From: Achromobacter pulmonis
GTDB taxonomy: Bacteria; Pseudomonadota; Gammaproteobacteria; Burkholderiales; Burkholderiaceae_B
Reading direction: 5' to 3'
Assembly: GCF_002885955.2 (NCBI RefSeq)
Contig: NZ_POQS01000008.1
Coordinates: 232,862 to 296,861 of the forward strand
DNA: 64,000 nucleotides
Shown: piece by piece, positions 10,188-18,783 of the stretch
Numbering within the stretch: position 1 is the stretch's first letter
How the letters are laid out: each line of letters begins with the position of its first letter
Position numbers and translations under genes: made by a program
The notes under the pieces: model-generated
What the model was told of the DNA's origin: nothing
Database searches by the model: none
Seen by the model: only the letters and a program-made list of their open reading frames with translations

Positions 10188-11776
10188 CAGTGGCGGAAGT
10201 GGCGGGTGCCGGTCAGCACCATGGCGATGCCGTGCTCGTCGGCCGCCGCGATCACTTCGTCGTCGCGCACGCTGCCGCCGGGCTGGATCACGCAGGTCGC
10301 GCCCGCCGCCACCACCACGTCCAGGCCGTCGCGGAAGGGGAAGAAGGCGTCCGAGGCCACGGCCGAGCCCTTCAGCGTCAGGCCGGCGTTTTCCGCCTTG
10401 ATCGAGGCGATGCGGGCCGAGTCGATGCGGCTCATCTGGCCGGCGCCCACGCCCAGCGTCATGCCGCCGCCCACGAACACGATGGCGTTGGACTTGACGT
10501 ACTTGGCGACCTTCCAGGCGAAGGCCAGGTCGTTCATTTCCTGCTCGGTGGGCTGGCGCTTGGTGACCACCTTGAGCGCGTCGCGCGGCACGTTGTAGGC
10601 GTCCGGGCTCTGCACCAGCCAGCCGCCGCCCACGCGCTTGACGTCGAAGGCGTTCTGGCCCGTGCCCATCGGCACTTCCAGCACGCGCACGTTCTTCTTG
10701 GCCGCCAGGATGGCCAGCGCGGCGCCGTCATAGGCCGGCGCCAGCAGCACTTCCAGGAACTGCGAGCTGACGGCTTCGGCGGTGGCGGCGTCGACCGGGC
10801 GGTTGAAGGCGATGATGCCGCCGAAGGCCGAGGTCGGGTCGGTCTTGAAGGCCTGCTGGTACGCGCCCAGCGTGTCGGCCGCGACCGCCACGCCGCAGGG
10901 GTTGGCGTGCTTGACGATGACGCAGGCCGGGGCCTCGAAGCTGCGCGAGCATTCCCAGGCGGCGTCGGCGTCGGCGATGTTGTTGTACGAGAGTTCCTTG
11001 CCCTGGAGCTGGCGGTAGTTGCCCAGCAGGCCGGCCGGACGCTGCGCGTCGACGTAGAAGGCGGCGGTCTGGTGGGGGTTCTCGCCGTAGCGTAGCGCCT
11101 GCTCCTGCTTGACCTGCAGCGTCAGCGTGCCCGGCCATTCGTTGCGCGCCGGCACGGCGTCCTGCTTGGGCTCGGCGTCGGCCAGGCTGCTGAGGTAGGC
11201 GGCGATGGCGCCGTCGTAGGCGGCGGTGTGGGCGTAGACCTTGGCGGCCAGCGCCAGGCGCAGGCCGTAGGAGGTGGCGCCGCCCTGGTCCATTTCGGCC
11301 AGCACGCGCGAGTAGTCGACCGGGTCGATCACCACCGTCACGCCGCCGGCTTCGGTGCCGTGGTTCTTGGCCGCCGCGCGCAGCATGGCCGGGCCGCCGA
11401 TGTCGATGTTCTCGACCGCGTCGGCGAAGGTGCAGTCCGGCTTGGCCACGGTTTCGCGGAACGGATACAGGTTGACCACCAGCATGTCGATGCGATCGAT
11501 GCCCGCCGCCTTGATGGTGTCCATGTGCTCGGCGCTGTCGCGGCGCGCCAGCAGGCCGCCGTGGATCTTGGGATGCAGCGTCTTGACGCGGCCGTCCAGG
11601 ATCTCGGGCGAGCCGGTGTGGGCGGCCACTTCGGTGACGGTCAGGCCGGAGTCGGCCAGCAGCTTGGCGGTGCCGCCGGTCGACAGCAGGCGCACGCCGC
11701 GCGCGGCCAGCGCGCGGGCAAATTCAACGATGCCGGTCTTGTCGGACACCGAAAGCAGGGCGGTTTCGATTTTCAT
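10187..11776 (-). CDS. purH: Bifunctional AICAR formyltransferase / IMP cyclohydrolase PurH
   Basis: Catalyses the last two steps of IMP synthesis: formylation of AICAR with 10-formyl-tetrahydrofolate, then ring closure. The 529 residues match the family length. The N-terminal cyclohydrolase domain starts with ALLSVSDKTGIVEFA and includes LLSTGGTAKLL and GRVKTLHPKIHGG. The transformylase domain contains QGKELSYNNIADADAAW, the catalytic region VIVKHANPCGVA, and the C-terminal PGGSVRDDEVIAAAD. It is followed by ruvC with a one-base overlap. The gap of about 100 bases to fis upstream shows no purine riboswitch or obvious PurR-type site. Confidence 0.98.
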   Translation of the reverse strand: MKIETALLSVSDKTGIVEFARALAARGVRLLSTGGTAKLLADSGLTVTEVAAHTGSPEILDGRVKTLHPKIHGGLLARRDSAEHMDTIKAAGIDRIDMLVVNLYPFRETVAKPDCTFADAVENIDIGGPAMLRAAAKNHGTEAGGVTVVIDPVDYSRVLAEMDQGGATSYGLRLALAAKVYAHTAAYDGAIAAYLSSLADAEPKQDAVPARNEWPGTLTLQVKQEQALRYGENPHQTAAFYVDAQRPAGLLGNYRQLQGKELSYNNIADADAAWECSRSFEAPACVIVKHANPCGVAVAADTLGAYQQAFKTDPTSAFGGIIAFNRPVDAATAEAVSSQFLEVLLAPAYDGAALAILAAKKNVRVLEVPMGTGQNAFDVKRVGGGWLVQSPDAYNVPRDALKVVTKRQPTEQEMNDLAFAWKVAKYVKSNAIVFVGGGMTLGVGAGQMSRIDSARIASIKAENAGLTLKGSAVASDAFFPFRDGLDVVVAAGATCVIQPGGSVRDDEVIAAADEHGIAMVLTGTRHFRH

Positions 11777-11879
11777 GGTGAGGGACGGGAGTGGGGCGGG
11801 ACGCCTTTCTCGTTCTGGTCAGATGGGAAATCTTGAAGGAGCGGGCGGCGCGCCGCGGCGCCTCTCCCGCGCGGGAAAG

Positions 11880-12119
11880 CTATACCTGGATATTGTGCGC
11901 CAGCAGCTTCTTGCGCAGCGTGTTGCGGGTGATGCCCAGCATTTCGGATGCGCGCGACTGGTTGCCGCCCGAGCGCTCCAGCGCCACTTCGAGCACCGGG
12001 CGTTCGACGCAACGCATCACCATGTCCCACATGTCGTGGGGCTCGGATTCGCCCAAGTCTTCGAAATAGCGCTCCAGGCTGGCGCGCACGCATTCTTCCA
12101 GGACATCTTTCTTGCTCAT
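11880..12119 (-). CDS. fis: Fis-family nucleoid/transcription factor
   Basis: Small helix-turn-helix protein of 79 residues matching the Fis family. The N-terminal half forms the dimerisation helices, and the C-terminal HTH reads NQSRASEMLGITRNTLRKKL. Fis bends DNA and tunes rRNA, tRNA and recombination functions in enterobacteria. In betaproteobacteria its short homologue sits, as here, directly downstream of dusB (39-base gap), so the two are probably one transcript. Confidence 0.95.
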   Translation of the reverse strand: MSKKDVLEECVRASLERYFEDLGESEPHDMWDMVMRCVERPVLEVALERSGGNQSRASEMLGITRNTLRKKLLAHNIQV

Positions 12120-12158
12120 TTGAGTACAGATATTTTTATGTTGGTGGTGTTGAGGCGG

Positions 12159-13190
12159 TTATGCCGCCAGCAGGGCTTCTGCGATCGGCGCCGGATGAGG
12201 CCCGCCGTCGCGCGAGATGAGGTCGAACCAGTCCGACACCGCCCGCCACTGGTCTCGGGTATTGTCGATCAGATTCATGCGGGCGCAGAACGAATCCGCT
12301 CCCGGCAGGCCGTCCAGATACCAGCCGATGTGCTTGCGCGCCGTGCGTACGCCGGTGTGCTCGCCATAGAACCGGTAGTGGTCGTCGAGATGTTCGAGCA
12401 ACAGCTCGCGCATTTCCCCGTATGAGGGAGGGGCCAGTGTTTCGCCCGTGCGCAGGTAGTGGTCGATTTCGCGGAAAATCCACGGACGGCCCTGGGCCGC
12501 CCGGCCGATCATGACCGCATCGGCGCCAGTGTAATCCAGGACGCGCCTGGCTTTTTCAGGAGTATCGATATCCCCGTTGGCGACCACGGGGATGTCCAGC
12601 TCCGCCTTGACGGCCCGGATGGTGTCATATTCCGCCTCGCCCGTATAGAGGTCGGCGCGCGTGCGGCCGTGCAGGGTGAGGGCGGCGATGCCGGCCTCCT
12701 GCGCCATTTTCGCGATGCGCAAGGCGTTGCGGTTCTCCCGGTCCCAGCCGGTGCGGGTCTTGAGCGTGACCGGCACGCCCAGCGGCGCGCAGGCCGACAC
12801 CACGGCATCGAGAATGCGGGCCACCAGGTCTTCGTGGCGCAGCAGCGCCGACCCGGAGGCGACGTTGCAGACCTTCTTGACCGGGCAGCCCATGTTGATG
12901 TCGATGATCCGGGCCCCTTTATTCGCGTTGAACACCGCCGCCTCCGCCATCATGGCGGGATCGGCGCCGGCGATCTGCACCGAGACCGGGGCGATTTCGC
13001 CGTCGTGGTTCAGGCGGCGCGAGGTCTTGACGCTATCCCACAGCTTCGGGTTGCTGGCGGCCATTTCCGAGACGGCGTAGCCGGCCCCCAGCTTCTTGCA
13101 GAGCTGGCGGAAAGGACGGTCCGTCACGCCCGCCATGGGCGCGACCAGAACGTTGTTGGGAAGGGACCATTGGCCTATGCGCATGCTCAC
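12159..13190 (-). CDS. dusB: tRNA-dihydrouridine synthase DusB
   Basis: FMN-dependent enzyme reducing a uridine in the D-loop of tRNAs; 343 residues. Features are VLVAPMAGVTDRPFR at the FMN-binding N-terminus, the catalytic Cys in DINMGCPVKKVCN, TLHGRTRADLYTG, and VVANGDIDTPEKA with the phosphate-binding region MIGRAAQGRPW. The dusB-fis gene order is a widely conserved pair and supports the B-type assignment over DusA or DusC. Confidence 0.97.
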   Translation of the reverse strand: MSMRIGQWSLPNNVLVAPMAGVTDRPFRQLCKKLGAGYAVSEMAASNPKLWDSVKTSRRLNHDGEIAPVSVQIAGADPAMMAEAAVFNANKGARIIDINMGCPVKKVCNVASGSALLRHEDLVARILDAVVSACAPLGVPVTLKTRTGWDRENRNALRIAKMAQEAGIAALTLHGRTRADLYTGEAEYDTIRAVKAELDIPVVANGDIDTPEKARRVLDYTGADAVMIGRAAQGRPWIFREIDHYLRTGETLAPPSYGEMRELLLEHLDDHYRFYGEHTGVRTARKHIGWYLDGLPGADSFCARMNLIDNTRDQWRAVSDWFDLISRDGGPHPAPIAEALLAA

Positions 13191-13299
13191 ATTTTAACCG
13201 GCTCGATCGCGCCCTCATTTTTCCGGCCGGCAAACGGCTGGTAACGATGGACGACCAAAGCAAACCGAGCCGCCCCGACGGGGGACGGGTCGAGAGGAC

Positions 13300-14466
13300 T
13301 CAGGCGCGGAACCCCTGCAGCAGATGCTGGGCCAGCGGCGCGCGCAGCGGCGAGGCCAGGTCCAGCGCCAGCAGGGCCAGGCCGCAGGCGTGCTCGACCG
13401 GCGCCAGGCCGGTGGCGAAGACCCGCGGCATCAGGTCGGTCAGGCCGGCGGTGATGGCGCGGTCCACGTGGCGGGCGCGGGCGAACTCGGTCAGGGCCGG
13501 GGCCGGGCTGCCCTGGGGATGGGCCAGCCAGCCGCCCAGCGTCTGGGCCAGGCGGGCGGCGTCGCGCAGCCCCAGGTTCAGGCCCTGGCCGGCGACCGGG
13601 TGCAGGGTCTGGGCGGCGTTGCCGATGGCCGCCACGCGGCCGTGGACCTGCGCGCGGCGCGCGCTCAGCGCCAGCGGGAAGACGTGGCGCGGCGCCTGGC
13701 TCGACAGGCGGCCGAGGCGGTCGCCGAAGGCCGCGGACAGGGCTTGCGAAAACGCGGCGTTGTCCAGCGCGGCGAGTTCGGCGGCGCGTTCCGGCGCGCA
13801 GCACCAGACCACCGAATAGGCGTCCGGCGTCTGCGGATGGGGCAGCAGGGCCAGCGGACCCTCCGCGGTGAAGCGTTCCCAGGCCCAGCCGCGGCGCGGC
13901 AGCGTGGCCTGCGCGCTGGTCAGCACGGCGTGCTGGCCGTAGTCGCGGCGCAGGTCGGAAGCGCCCGCGCCGTCGGATTGCACGGCGACCTGGCACAGCA
14001 GTTCGGTCTCGCCCTGCCGGATGCGCACGCCGTCGCCGTCCTGGCGGTCGATCCGGGCGGGCGGCCCGGACAGCACGGTCACGCCGCTGTCGGCCACGCG
14101 CTCGTCCAGTTTCGCGTACAGCCCGGCGTAAGCGACCACGCTGCCCAGTTGGGGCACGCCGAAATCGGTGTTCTGGATCAGGGTGCGGCCCAGCCGCCCG
14201 CGCTGCGACACATGGATGTTGCGGATGTCGGCCGAGCGCTCGGGCCAGGCCTGCAGCGATTCCAGCAGCACGCGGCTGCCGTGGTTCATGGCCAGCACCC
14301 GCGGGTCCGCGGCCGGCGCAGCGGCCGCCGCGGCCGGGGCGGGCGCGCTGCCCGCGAGCAGGGCGATGCGGGCCGGGTCCGGCGCCACGCGCGCCAACAT
14401 CAGGGCCAGCACCCGGCCCACGGGGCCGGCGCCGAGTATCGCAATGTCGAAGGCGGATGAGGTCAT
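13300..14466 (-). CDS. ubiH: UbiH-family FAD-dependent monooxygenase (ubiquinone synthesis)
   Basis: Aromatic-ring hydroxylase of 388 residues in the UbiH/UbiF/Visc family. The FAD-binding Rossmann motif GAGPVG lies at residues 12-17, and the second FAD motif is AAIGNAAQTLHPVAGQGLNLGLRDA. UbiH-type enzymes hydroxylate polyprenyl intermediates on the way to ubiquinone, at the inner membrane. Which ring carbon is modified cannot be decided from sequence, as betaproteobacteria distribute these steps among several paralogues. It lies upstream of dusB on the same strand with a gap of about 110 bases. Confidence 0.88.
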   Translation of the reverse strand: MTSSAFDIAILGAGPVGRVLALMLARVAPDPARIALLAGSAPAPAAAAAAPAADPRVLAMNHGSRVLLESLQAWPERSADIRNIHVSQRGRLGRTLIQNTDFGVPQLGSVVAYAGLYAKLDERVADSGVTVLSGPPARIDRQDGDGVRIRQGETELLCQVAVQSDGAGASDLRRDYGQHAVLTSAQATLPRRGWAWERFTAEGPLALLPHPQTPDAYSVVWCCAPERAAELAALDNAAFSQALSAAFGDRLGRLSSQAPRHVFPLALSARRAQVHGRVAAIGNAAQTLHPVAGQGLNLGLRDAARLAQTLGGWLAHPQGSPAPALTEFARARHVDRAITAGLTDLMPRVFATGLAPVEHACGLALLALDLASPLRAPLAQHLLQGFRA

Positions 14467-14548
14467 CCGCGGATTTTAACCGTCCACTACAATCGCACGC
14501 AGAGCCGGCGCGCCCAGGCGCCGGCGTTCCCCTTACCGGTTGATCGAC

Positions 14549-15016
14549 ATGACGCAGGCCCAGGCGCAATCCTCCCCGTTGTCTACAGCATCCGCCCGCC
14601 GTCCCCGCGGCAAGGTCGCCGTGGGCCTGCTGGCCTGTTTCTTCGGGTGGATGGGCGCGCACTGGTGGTATCTGGGCCGGCGCCACGCCTGGGTGGTGAC
14701 CGCGCTGGCGCTGGTCAGCGGCTTTTGCGCGCTGCGTTTCTATCCGGTCTGGTACGACAACCCCGCCTTCTTCCTGCTGTTCATTCCGATGATCGACGGG
14801 TTCATCGAAAGCGCGGTGTTCTCGCTGATGCCGGACGAGAAATTCGACCGCCTCTACAACCCCGGCCTGGGCCGGCCCAGCAACACGGCCTGGGGGCCGG
14901 TGCTGGTGGCCCTGCTGGCCTGCCTGGTCGGCGCGATCGCGTCCATGGGCGCGATCGCGATGGTGGTGGTCTATACCTGGGTGGCGATGGGTTGGCTGGA
15001 CGGCTACGTGTTCTAG
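14549..15016 (+). CDS. TM2-domain membrane protein
   Basis: Protein of 155 residues with a TM2-like core: KVAVGLLACFFGWMGAHWWYLGRR forms the first hydrophobic segment with the characteristic Gly/His/Tyr-rich turn, followed by a second helix. Two further hydrophobic stretches lie near the C-terminus. The function of the family is unknown. I use the ATG at 14549; an in-frame TTG three codons upstream is possible, and neither has a strong ribosome binding site. The gene is divergent from ubiH and convergent with pepP, so it is probably monocistronic. Confidence 0.8.
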   Translation: MTQAQAQSSPLSTASARRPRGKVAVGLLACFFGWMGAHWWYLGRRHAWVVTALALVSGFCALRFYPVWYDNPAFFLLFIPMIDGFIESAVFSLMPDEKFDRLYNPGLGRPSNTAWGPVLVALLACLVGAIASMGAIAMVVVYTWVAMGWLDGYVF

Positions 15017-15022
15017 CGCCCG

Positions 15023-16366
15023 CTATTCCCGCATCAGCGCCTCGATCTCGCCGGCCTGCACCGGCACGCCCCGCGTGATGATCTCGCAGCCCTCGTCGGT
15101 GACCAGCGCGTCGTCCTCGGTGCGGATGCCGATGTTCCAGTAGGCCTCGGGCACGTCGCCGGCCGGCCGCACGTAGATGCCGGGTTCTATGGTCAGCATC
15201 ATCCCGGCCTCCAGCCTGCGCCATGGACGCTCGGCGCCCTGGGCGGGGCCGGGCTGGCGGTAGTCGCCCACGTCGTGCACGTCCAGGCCCAGCCAGTGGC
15301 CGGTGCGGTGCATGTAGAACCGGCTGTAGTCGCCGGATTCCAGCACGCCGTCGAGCGAGCCTTTCAGCAGTTTCAGGTCCAGCATGCCCTGCGCCAGCAC
15401 GCGCAGCGCCGCCTGGTGGGCGTCGTTGAAGCCGCGCCCGGGCGCGGTGGCCTGGGCGGCAGCCTCCTGGGCCGCCACCGTCAGGTCGTACAGCGCGCGC
15501 TGCGGGCCGCTGTAGTGGCCGTTGACCGGAAACGTGCGGGTGATGTCGCTGGCGTAGCTGTCCACCTCGCAGCCGGCGTCGATCAGGACCAGGTCGCCGT
15601 CGCGCAGCACGGCCTCGCCGGCCGGATAGTGCAGCACGCAGGCGTTGGCGCCGGCGGCCACGATGCTGTTGTAGGCCACCGACTGCGCGCCGTGGCGGCG
15701 GAATTCGTAGAGCAGTTCGGCTTCGAGTTCGTATTCGTGCATGCCGGGGCGGCACACGCGCATGGCGCGCGCGTGGGCGCCGGCCGAGATCTTGGCCGCG
15801 CGGCGCATCGCCGCGATCTCCGAGGCGTCCTTGACCAGCCGCATCTCGGCCAGCACCGGCCGGATGTCCTGCTGGCGCGCGGGCGGCGCGTGGCCGCCGC
15901 GGCTGGCCTCGCGCGCCGCCGCCAGCCAGCGGTGCAGCCGCCCGTCGGTGCGCTTGTCGCCCGCCAGCGGGGCGTACAGGGTGGGATGGTCGAGCAGCAG
16001 CGTGGGCATCAGCTCGTCCAGCGCGTCGACGGGATGGGCGTCGTCGAAGCCGAAATGCGCCGCGGCGGCCTCGGGGCCGAAGCGCTTGCCTTCCCAGATT
16101 TCGTGTTCGGCGTTGCGCGGCCGGCAGAACAGCAGGGCGCGGTCGGACGCGCCGGCGATCAGGACCAGCCACGCGTCCGGCTCGGTGAAGCCGGTGAGGT
16201 AGAAGAAATCGCTGTCGTGCCGGTACGGATATTCGGCGTCGCGGTTGCGCACGGCCTCGGGCGCGGTCGCCAGGACGGCGATACCGCCTCCCGCGGCGCG
16301 CATCTGTTCCATCAGGCGCTGGCGGCGGGCGGCGAAGGGGGCGATATCGTCGGGAGGCAGGCTCAT
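15023..16366 (-). CDS. pepP: Xaa-Pro aminopeptidase (aminopeptidase P)
   Basis: Metallo-aminopeptidase of the M24B (pita-bread) family removing the N-terminal residue before proline. From the ATG at 16366 it is 447 residues. The aminopeptidase P N-terminal domain includes SDFFYLTGFTEPDAWLV. Metal ligands are visible in the catalytic half: LIDAGCEVDSYASDITR (two Asp), HRTGHWLGLDVHDVG (His), TIEPGIYV (Glu) and RTEDDALVT (Glu). A TTG at 16393 would add nine residues. Its promoter side faces the riboswitch region of the exporter gene. Confidence 0.95.
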   Translation of the reverse strand: MSLPPDDIAPFAARRQRLMEQMRAAGGGIAVLATAPEAVRNRDAEYPYRHDSDFFYLTGFTEPDAWLVLIAGASDRALLFCRPRNAEHEIWEGKRFGPEAAAAHFGFDDAHPVDALDELMPTLLLDHPTLYAPLAGDKRTDGRLHRWLAAAREASRGGHAPPARQQDIRPVLAEMRLVKDASEIAAMRRAAKISAGAHARAMRVCRPGMHEYELEAELLYEFRRHGAQSVAYNSIVAAGANACVLHYPAGEAVLRDGDLVLIDAGCEVDSYASDITRTFPVNGHYSGPQRALYDLTVAAQEAAAQATAPGRGFNDAHQAALRVLAQGMLDLKLLKGSLDGVLESGDYSRFYMHRTGHWLGLDVHDVGDYRQPGPAQGAERPWRRLEAGMMLTIEPGIYVRPAGDVPEAYWNIGIRTEDDALVTDEGCEIITRGVPVQAGEIEALMRE

Positions 16367-16464
16367 GGCGGGCGGGGGCGCAAGCCCCGGCAAGGGTTGG
16401 GGATGGCGTTTACTTTACCTGCCATACCGCAAACACGACACCCCGCGCGGTCATGCCGAAATGA

Positions 16465-16493
16465 CTGGACGGATCGGCACGGGCTGCTACAAT
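16465..16493 (+). promoter_or_regulatory. Candidate sigma-70 promoter of the Mn riboswitch transcript
   Basis: CTGGAC at 16465-16470, 17 bases, then TACAAT at 16488-16493. A start about 7 bases later would place the 5' end just before the conserved riboswitch core. Confidence 0.55.
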
Positions 16494-16499
16494 CGCCGC

Positions 16500-16736
16500 T
16501 CTGTCATTGGGGAGTAGCCATCCTTTGCCCCCTCAAAGGAGCTAGCGTCAACAGACTTGGTGGTTCAGCGCTGCGGAGCAGCCGCTAGAACTCCATGGCG
16601 TTAGCGGTTTCCATGCTCGGCGGCGCGCCCGCCGCATGGATCAGCCAGGCGAGACCTTTGGCCGCATTGCGTTCACCCCTGGCCGGGCGAGCCGCGATGT
16701 CGCGCCAATGGTTTCTGCTCGTCCGGCTGCGTCTAT
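16500..16736 (+). promoter_or_regulatory. yybP-ykoY manganese riboswitch leader
   Basis: The leader contains the hallmark blocks of the yybP-ykoY class in order: GGGGAGTAGCC at 16509-16519, GTCAACAGACTTGGTGG at about 16547-16563, and GGCGAGACCTTTG near 16648-16660. Several GC-rich pairing segments lie between them. In known members the GGGGAGUAG and GAGACC loops dock to bind Mn2+. The aptamer ends about 70 bases before the exporter ATG, leaving room for an expression platform. I see no U-tract terminator, so translational or Rho-linked control is more likely. It overlaps no gene. Confidence 0.88.
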
Positions 16737-17741
16737 ATGTTCCTCACCCTGTTCCTGTTCTTCCTGTCTGCGGCAGTGATCTACTTCGCCTGCGAATTCT
16801 TCGTCAACGGCGTCGAGTGGGTCGGCCACCGCTTCCAGCTCGGCGCCACCGCCACGGGCACCGTGCTCGCGGCGTTCGGCACCGCCTTGCCCGAGAGCGC
16901 GGTCACCTTCATGGCCGTGGTCTTCGGCGACACCCCCGAGCAAAAGGACATCGGCGTCGGCGCCGCCATGGGCGGGCCGCTGGTGCTGGCCACGCTGGCC
17001 TATGCCGTGGTCGGCCTGGCGCTGTGGCGCGCGCGCCGCGGCCGCGTGAGCCAGGCCGACTGTATCAATGCGGACCAGCGCAGGCTGGCCCGCGACCAGG
17101 CCTGGTTCATGGGGATCTTCGTGTTCAAGGTCGGCCTGGGCCTGTTGGCGTTCGCCTGGAAACCGTGGCTGGGCATCCTGTTCCTGGCCACCTACGCCCT
17201 CTACGTCAAGCGCGAACTCAGCAACGACGAGGAAAGCCTGGACAGCGAAGACCTGGAGCCGCTCAAGCTGCGCCCGCGCGACGAGGACCCGTCGCTGTCC
17301 TGGGCGATCGTGCAGACGGTGCTGGCGCTGGTGGTGATCGCGGGCGCCTCGCACGTGTTCGTGAACCAGATCGAGGCGCTGGGCGTGGCGATGGGCGCCT
17401 CGCCCCACGTCGCGGCCCTGCTGCTGGCGCCGGTGGCGACCGAACTGCCCGAAATCATGAACGCGCTCATCTGGGTGCGGCAGGGCAAGGAGCGCCTGGC
17501 GCTGGCCAACATCTCGGGCGCCATGATGATCCAGGCCACCATACCCAGCGCGCTGGGCATCTTCATGACGCCGTGGCTGCTGGATGCGCCGCTGCTGGTG
17601 GCCGGCCTGTTCACCATGCTGTCGATCGGCCTGCTGTGGCTGCGCTTCCAGCGCGCGGCCATGAGCGTGCCGGCGCTGTCGGCGGTGGGCGGCCTGTACC
17701 TGGCTTTCGCGGCCTACCTGGGCTGGCATTTCTACGCCTGA
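16737..17741 (+). CDS. CaCA-superfamily sodium/calcium-type exchanger, probable Mn2+ exporter
   Basis: Inner-membrane cation antiporter of 334 residues with two inverted alpha-repeat halves. The signature motifs are GTALPESAVTF in the first half and APVATELPEIMNAL in the second, and about ten hydrophobic segments are visible. An acidic cytosolic loop (NDEESLDSEDLEPLK) separates the halves. Family members exchange Ca2+ or other divalent cations for Na+ or H+. The Mn-responsive yybP-ykoY riboswitch immediately upstream argues that this copy exports Mn2+. The ATG at 16737 lacks a strong ribosome binding site, which is compatible with riboswitch-gated translation. Confidence 0.88.
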   Translation: MFLTLFLFFLSAAVIYFACEFFVNGVEWVGHRFQLGATATGTVLAAFGTALPESAVTFMAVVFGDTPEQKDIGVGAAMGGPLVLATLAYAVVGLALWRARRGRVSQADCINADQRRLARDQAWFMGIFVFKVGLGLLAFAWKPWLGILFLATYALYVKRELSNDEESLDSEDLEPLKLRPRDEDPSLSWAIVQTVLALVVIAGASHVFVNQIEALGVAMGASPHVAALLLAPVATELPEIMNALIWVRQGKERLALANISGAMMIQATIPSALGIFMTPWLLDAPLLVAGLFTMLSIGLLWLRFQRAAMSVPALSAVGGLYLAFAAYLGWHFYA

Positions 17742-17778
17742 TGGCGGGCGGCGCGCAAACCGTCCGCGCCGCCCCTTT

Positions 17779-18681
17779 TCAGGCCGTGAATGGCCGCTGG
17801 CCCAGGGTCTCCATGACATAGTCCACGAAGCAGGTGATGCGCGCCGCCAGCGCGGTATTGCGGTAGTAGACCGCGTTGATGGATTGGCGCACGTCCAGTG
17901 TCTCGGCGGCAAACAACTGCACCAGCTTGCCGCTCTTGCGGTCTTCGCGCGTCATGAAGTCCGACAGGCAGACGATGCCCAGGCCTGCCAGGGCCATGTG
18001 GCGCAGGGTTTCGCCGCTGGAGGAGGCTATCGTCGGCTGGATGCGCAGGGTGTCGCCGGCCGGGCCGCGCAGCGGCCAGTCATTGAGCGATTCGGGCTGG
18101 GTGAAGCCCAGCAGCGAATGCCGGGCCAGCTGTTCCGTGCCGGTGGGCGTGCCGTGGCGCTTGAGGTAGGCCGGACTGGCCAGAACGCGCACCTGGCTGC
18201 TGCCGACGGGACGGGCGTGCAGCGTGGAGTCCTTGAGGACGCCGATGCGAAAGGCCACGTCGGTGCGTTTTTCGATCAGGTCGATGATGCCTTCGTTGGA
18301 GTTCATTTCCAGTTCCACCTGCGGATAGCGCTCGCGAAAACCGGCTATCAGCGGCACCAGCACATGCAGCATGAAAGGAGTGGCCGCATCGACGCGCAGC
18401 CGCCCGGCCGGGCGCATGCGGCGCGCGGCCATCTGTTCCTCGGCTTCGTCGACCGAGGCGATGATGGCGCGGGCGCTCTGCAAAAAGCTGGCGCCTTCCT
18501 CGGTCAGTTCCAGACGGCGCGTGGTGCGGCGTAGCAGCGTGGTCTGAAGCTTTTCTTCCAGCCTGGCCAGCGTGCGGCTGGTGGCCGAGATCGTAAGGCC
18601 CAGCAGCTCCGAGGCGGCGGTGATGGAGCCCGTGTCCACGACCGCCACAAAAGCCTGCAACTCATCGAGGGTGGTCTTCAT
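17779..18681 (-). CDS. yafC: LysR-family regulator, YafC-like
   Basis: LysR-type activator/repressor of 300 residues: N-terminal winged HTH (LDELQAFVAVVDTGSITAASELLGLTIS, shown here in part as residues 5-32) and a periplasmic-binding-like effector domain. The segment LRVDAATPFMLHVLVPLI and the phrase DVAFRIGVLKDSTLHARP closely match what I recall of E. coli YafC, which is also adjacent to dkgB. Here it is divergent from an MFS exporter, and the dkgB operon lies just beyond that. A shared sequence block in front of both units (18682-18740 and 20040-20097) is the likely target. The effector is unknown; electrophiles or quinones are plausible given the enzymes. Confidence 0.88.
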   Translation of the reverse strand: MKTTLDELQAFVAVVDTGSITAASELLGLTISATSRTLARLEEKLQTTLLRRTTRRLELTEEGASFLQSARAIIASVDEAEEQMAARRMRPAGRLRVDAATPFMLHVLVPLIAGFRERYPQVELEMNSNEGIIDLIEKRTDVAFRIGVLKDSTLHARPVGSSQVRVLASPAYLKRHGTPTGTEQLARHSLLGFTQPESLNDWPLRGPAGDTLRIQPTIASSSGETLRHMALAGLGIVCLSDFMTREDRKSGKLVQLFAAETLDVRQSINAVYYRNTALAARITCFVDYVMETLGQRPFTA

Positions 18682-18740
18682 TATTGAACTTAATTCAAAA
18701 GAATTTGTTTGATATTGGGCTTAATCCGCAAATATAAACC
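18682..18740. promoter_or_regulatory. LysR-MFS divergent operator block, copy A
   Basis: AT-rich block between the LysR start and the MFS gene. It contains TTCAAAAGAATTTGTTT at 18694-18710 and CTTAATCCGCAAATATAAA at 18720-18738. The first part holds the dyad CAAA-N4-TTTG. A near-copy with identical 26-base spacing lies at 20040-20097, before dkgB. Confidence 0.7.
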
Positions 18741-18783
18741 GAGGACACTGCAAGCCATTGAAAAATATCACTGGATCGCAGCC

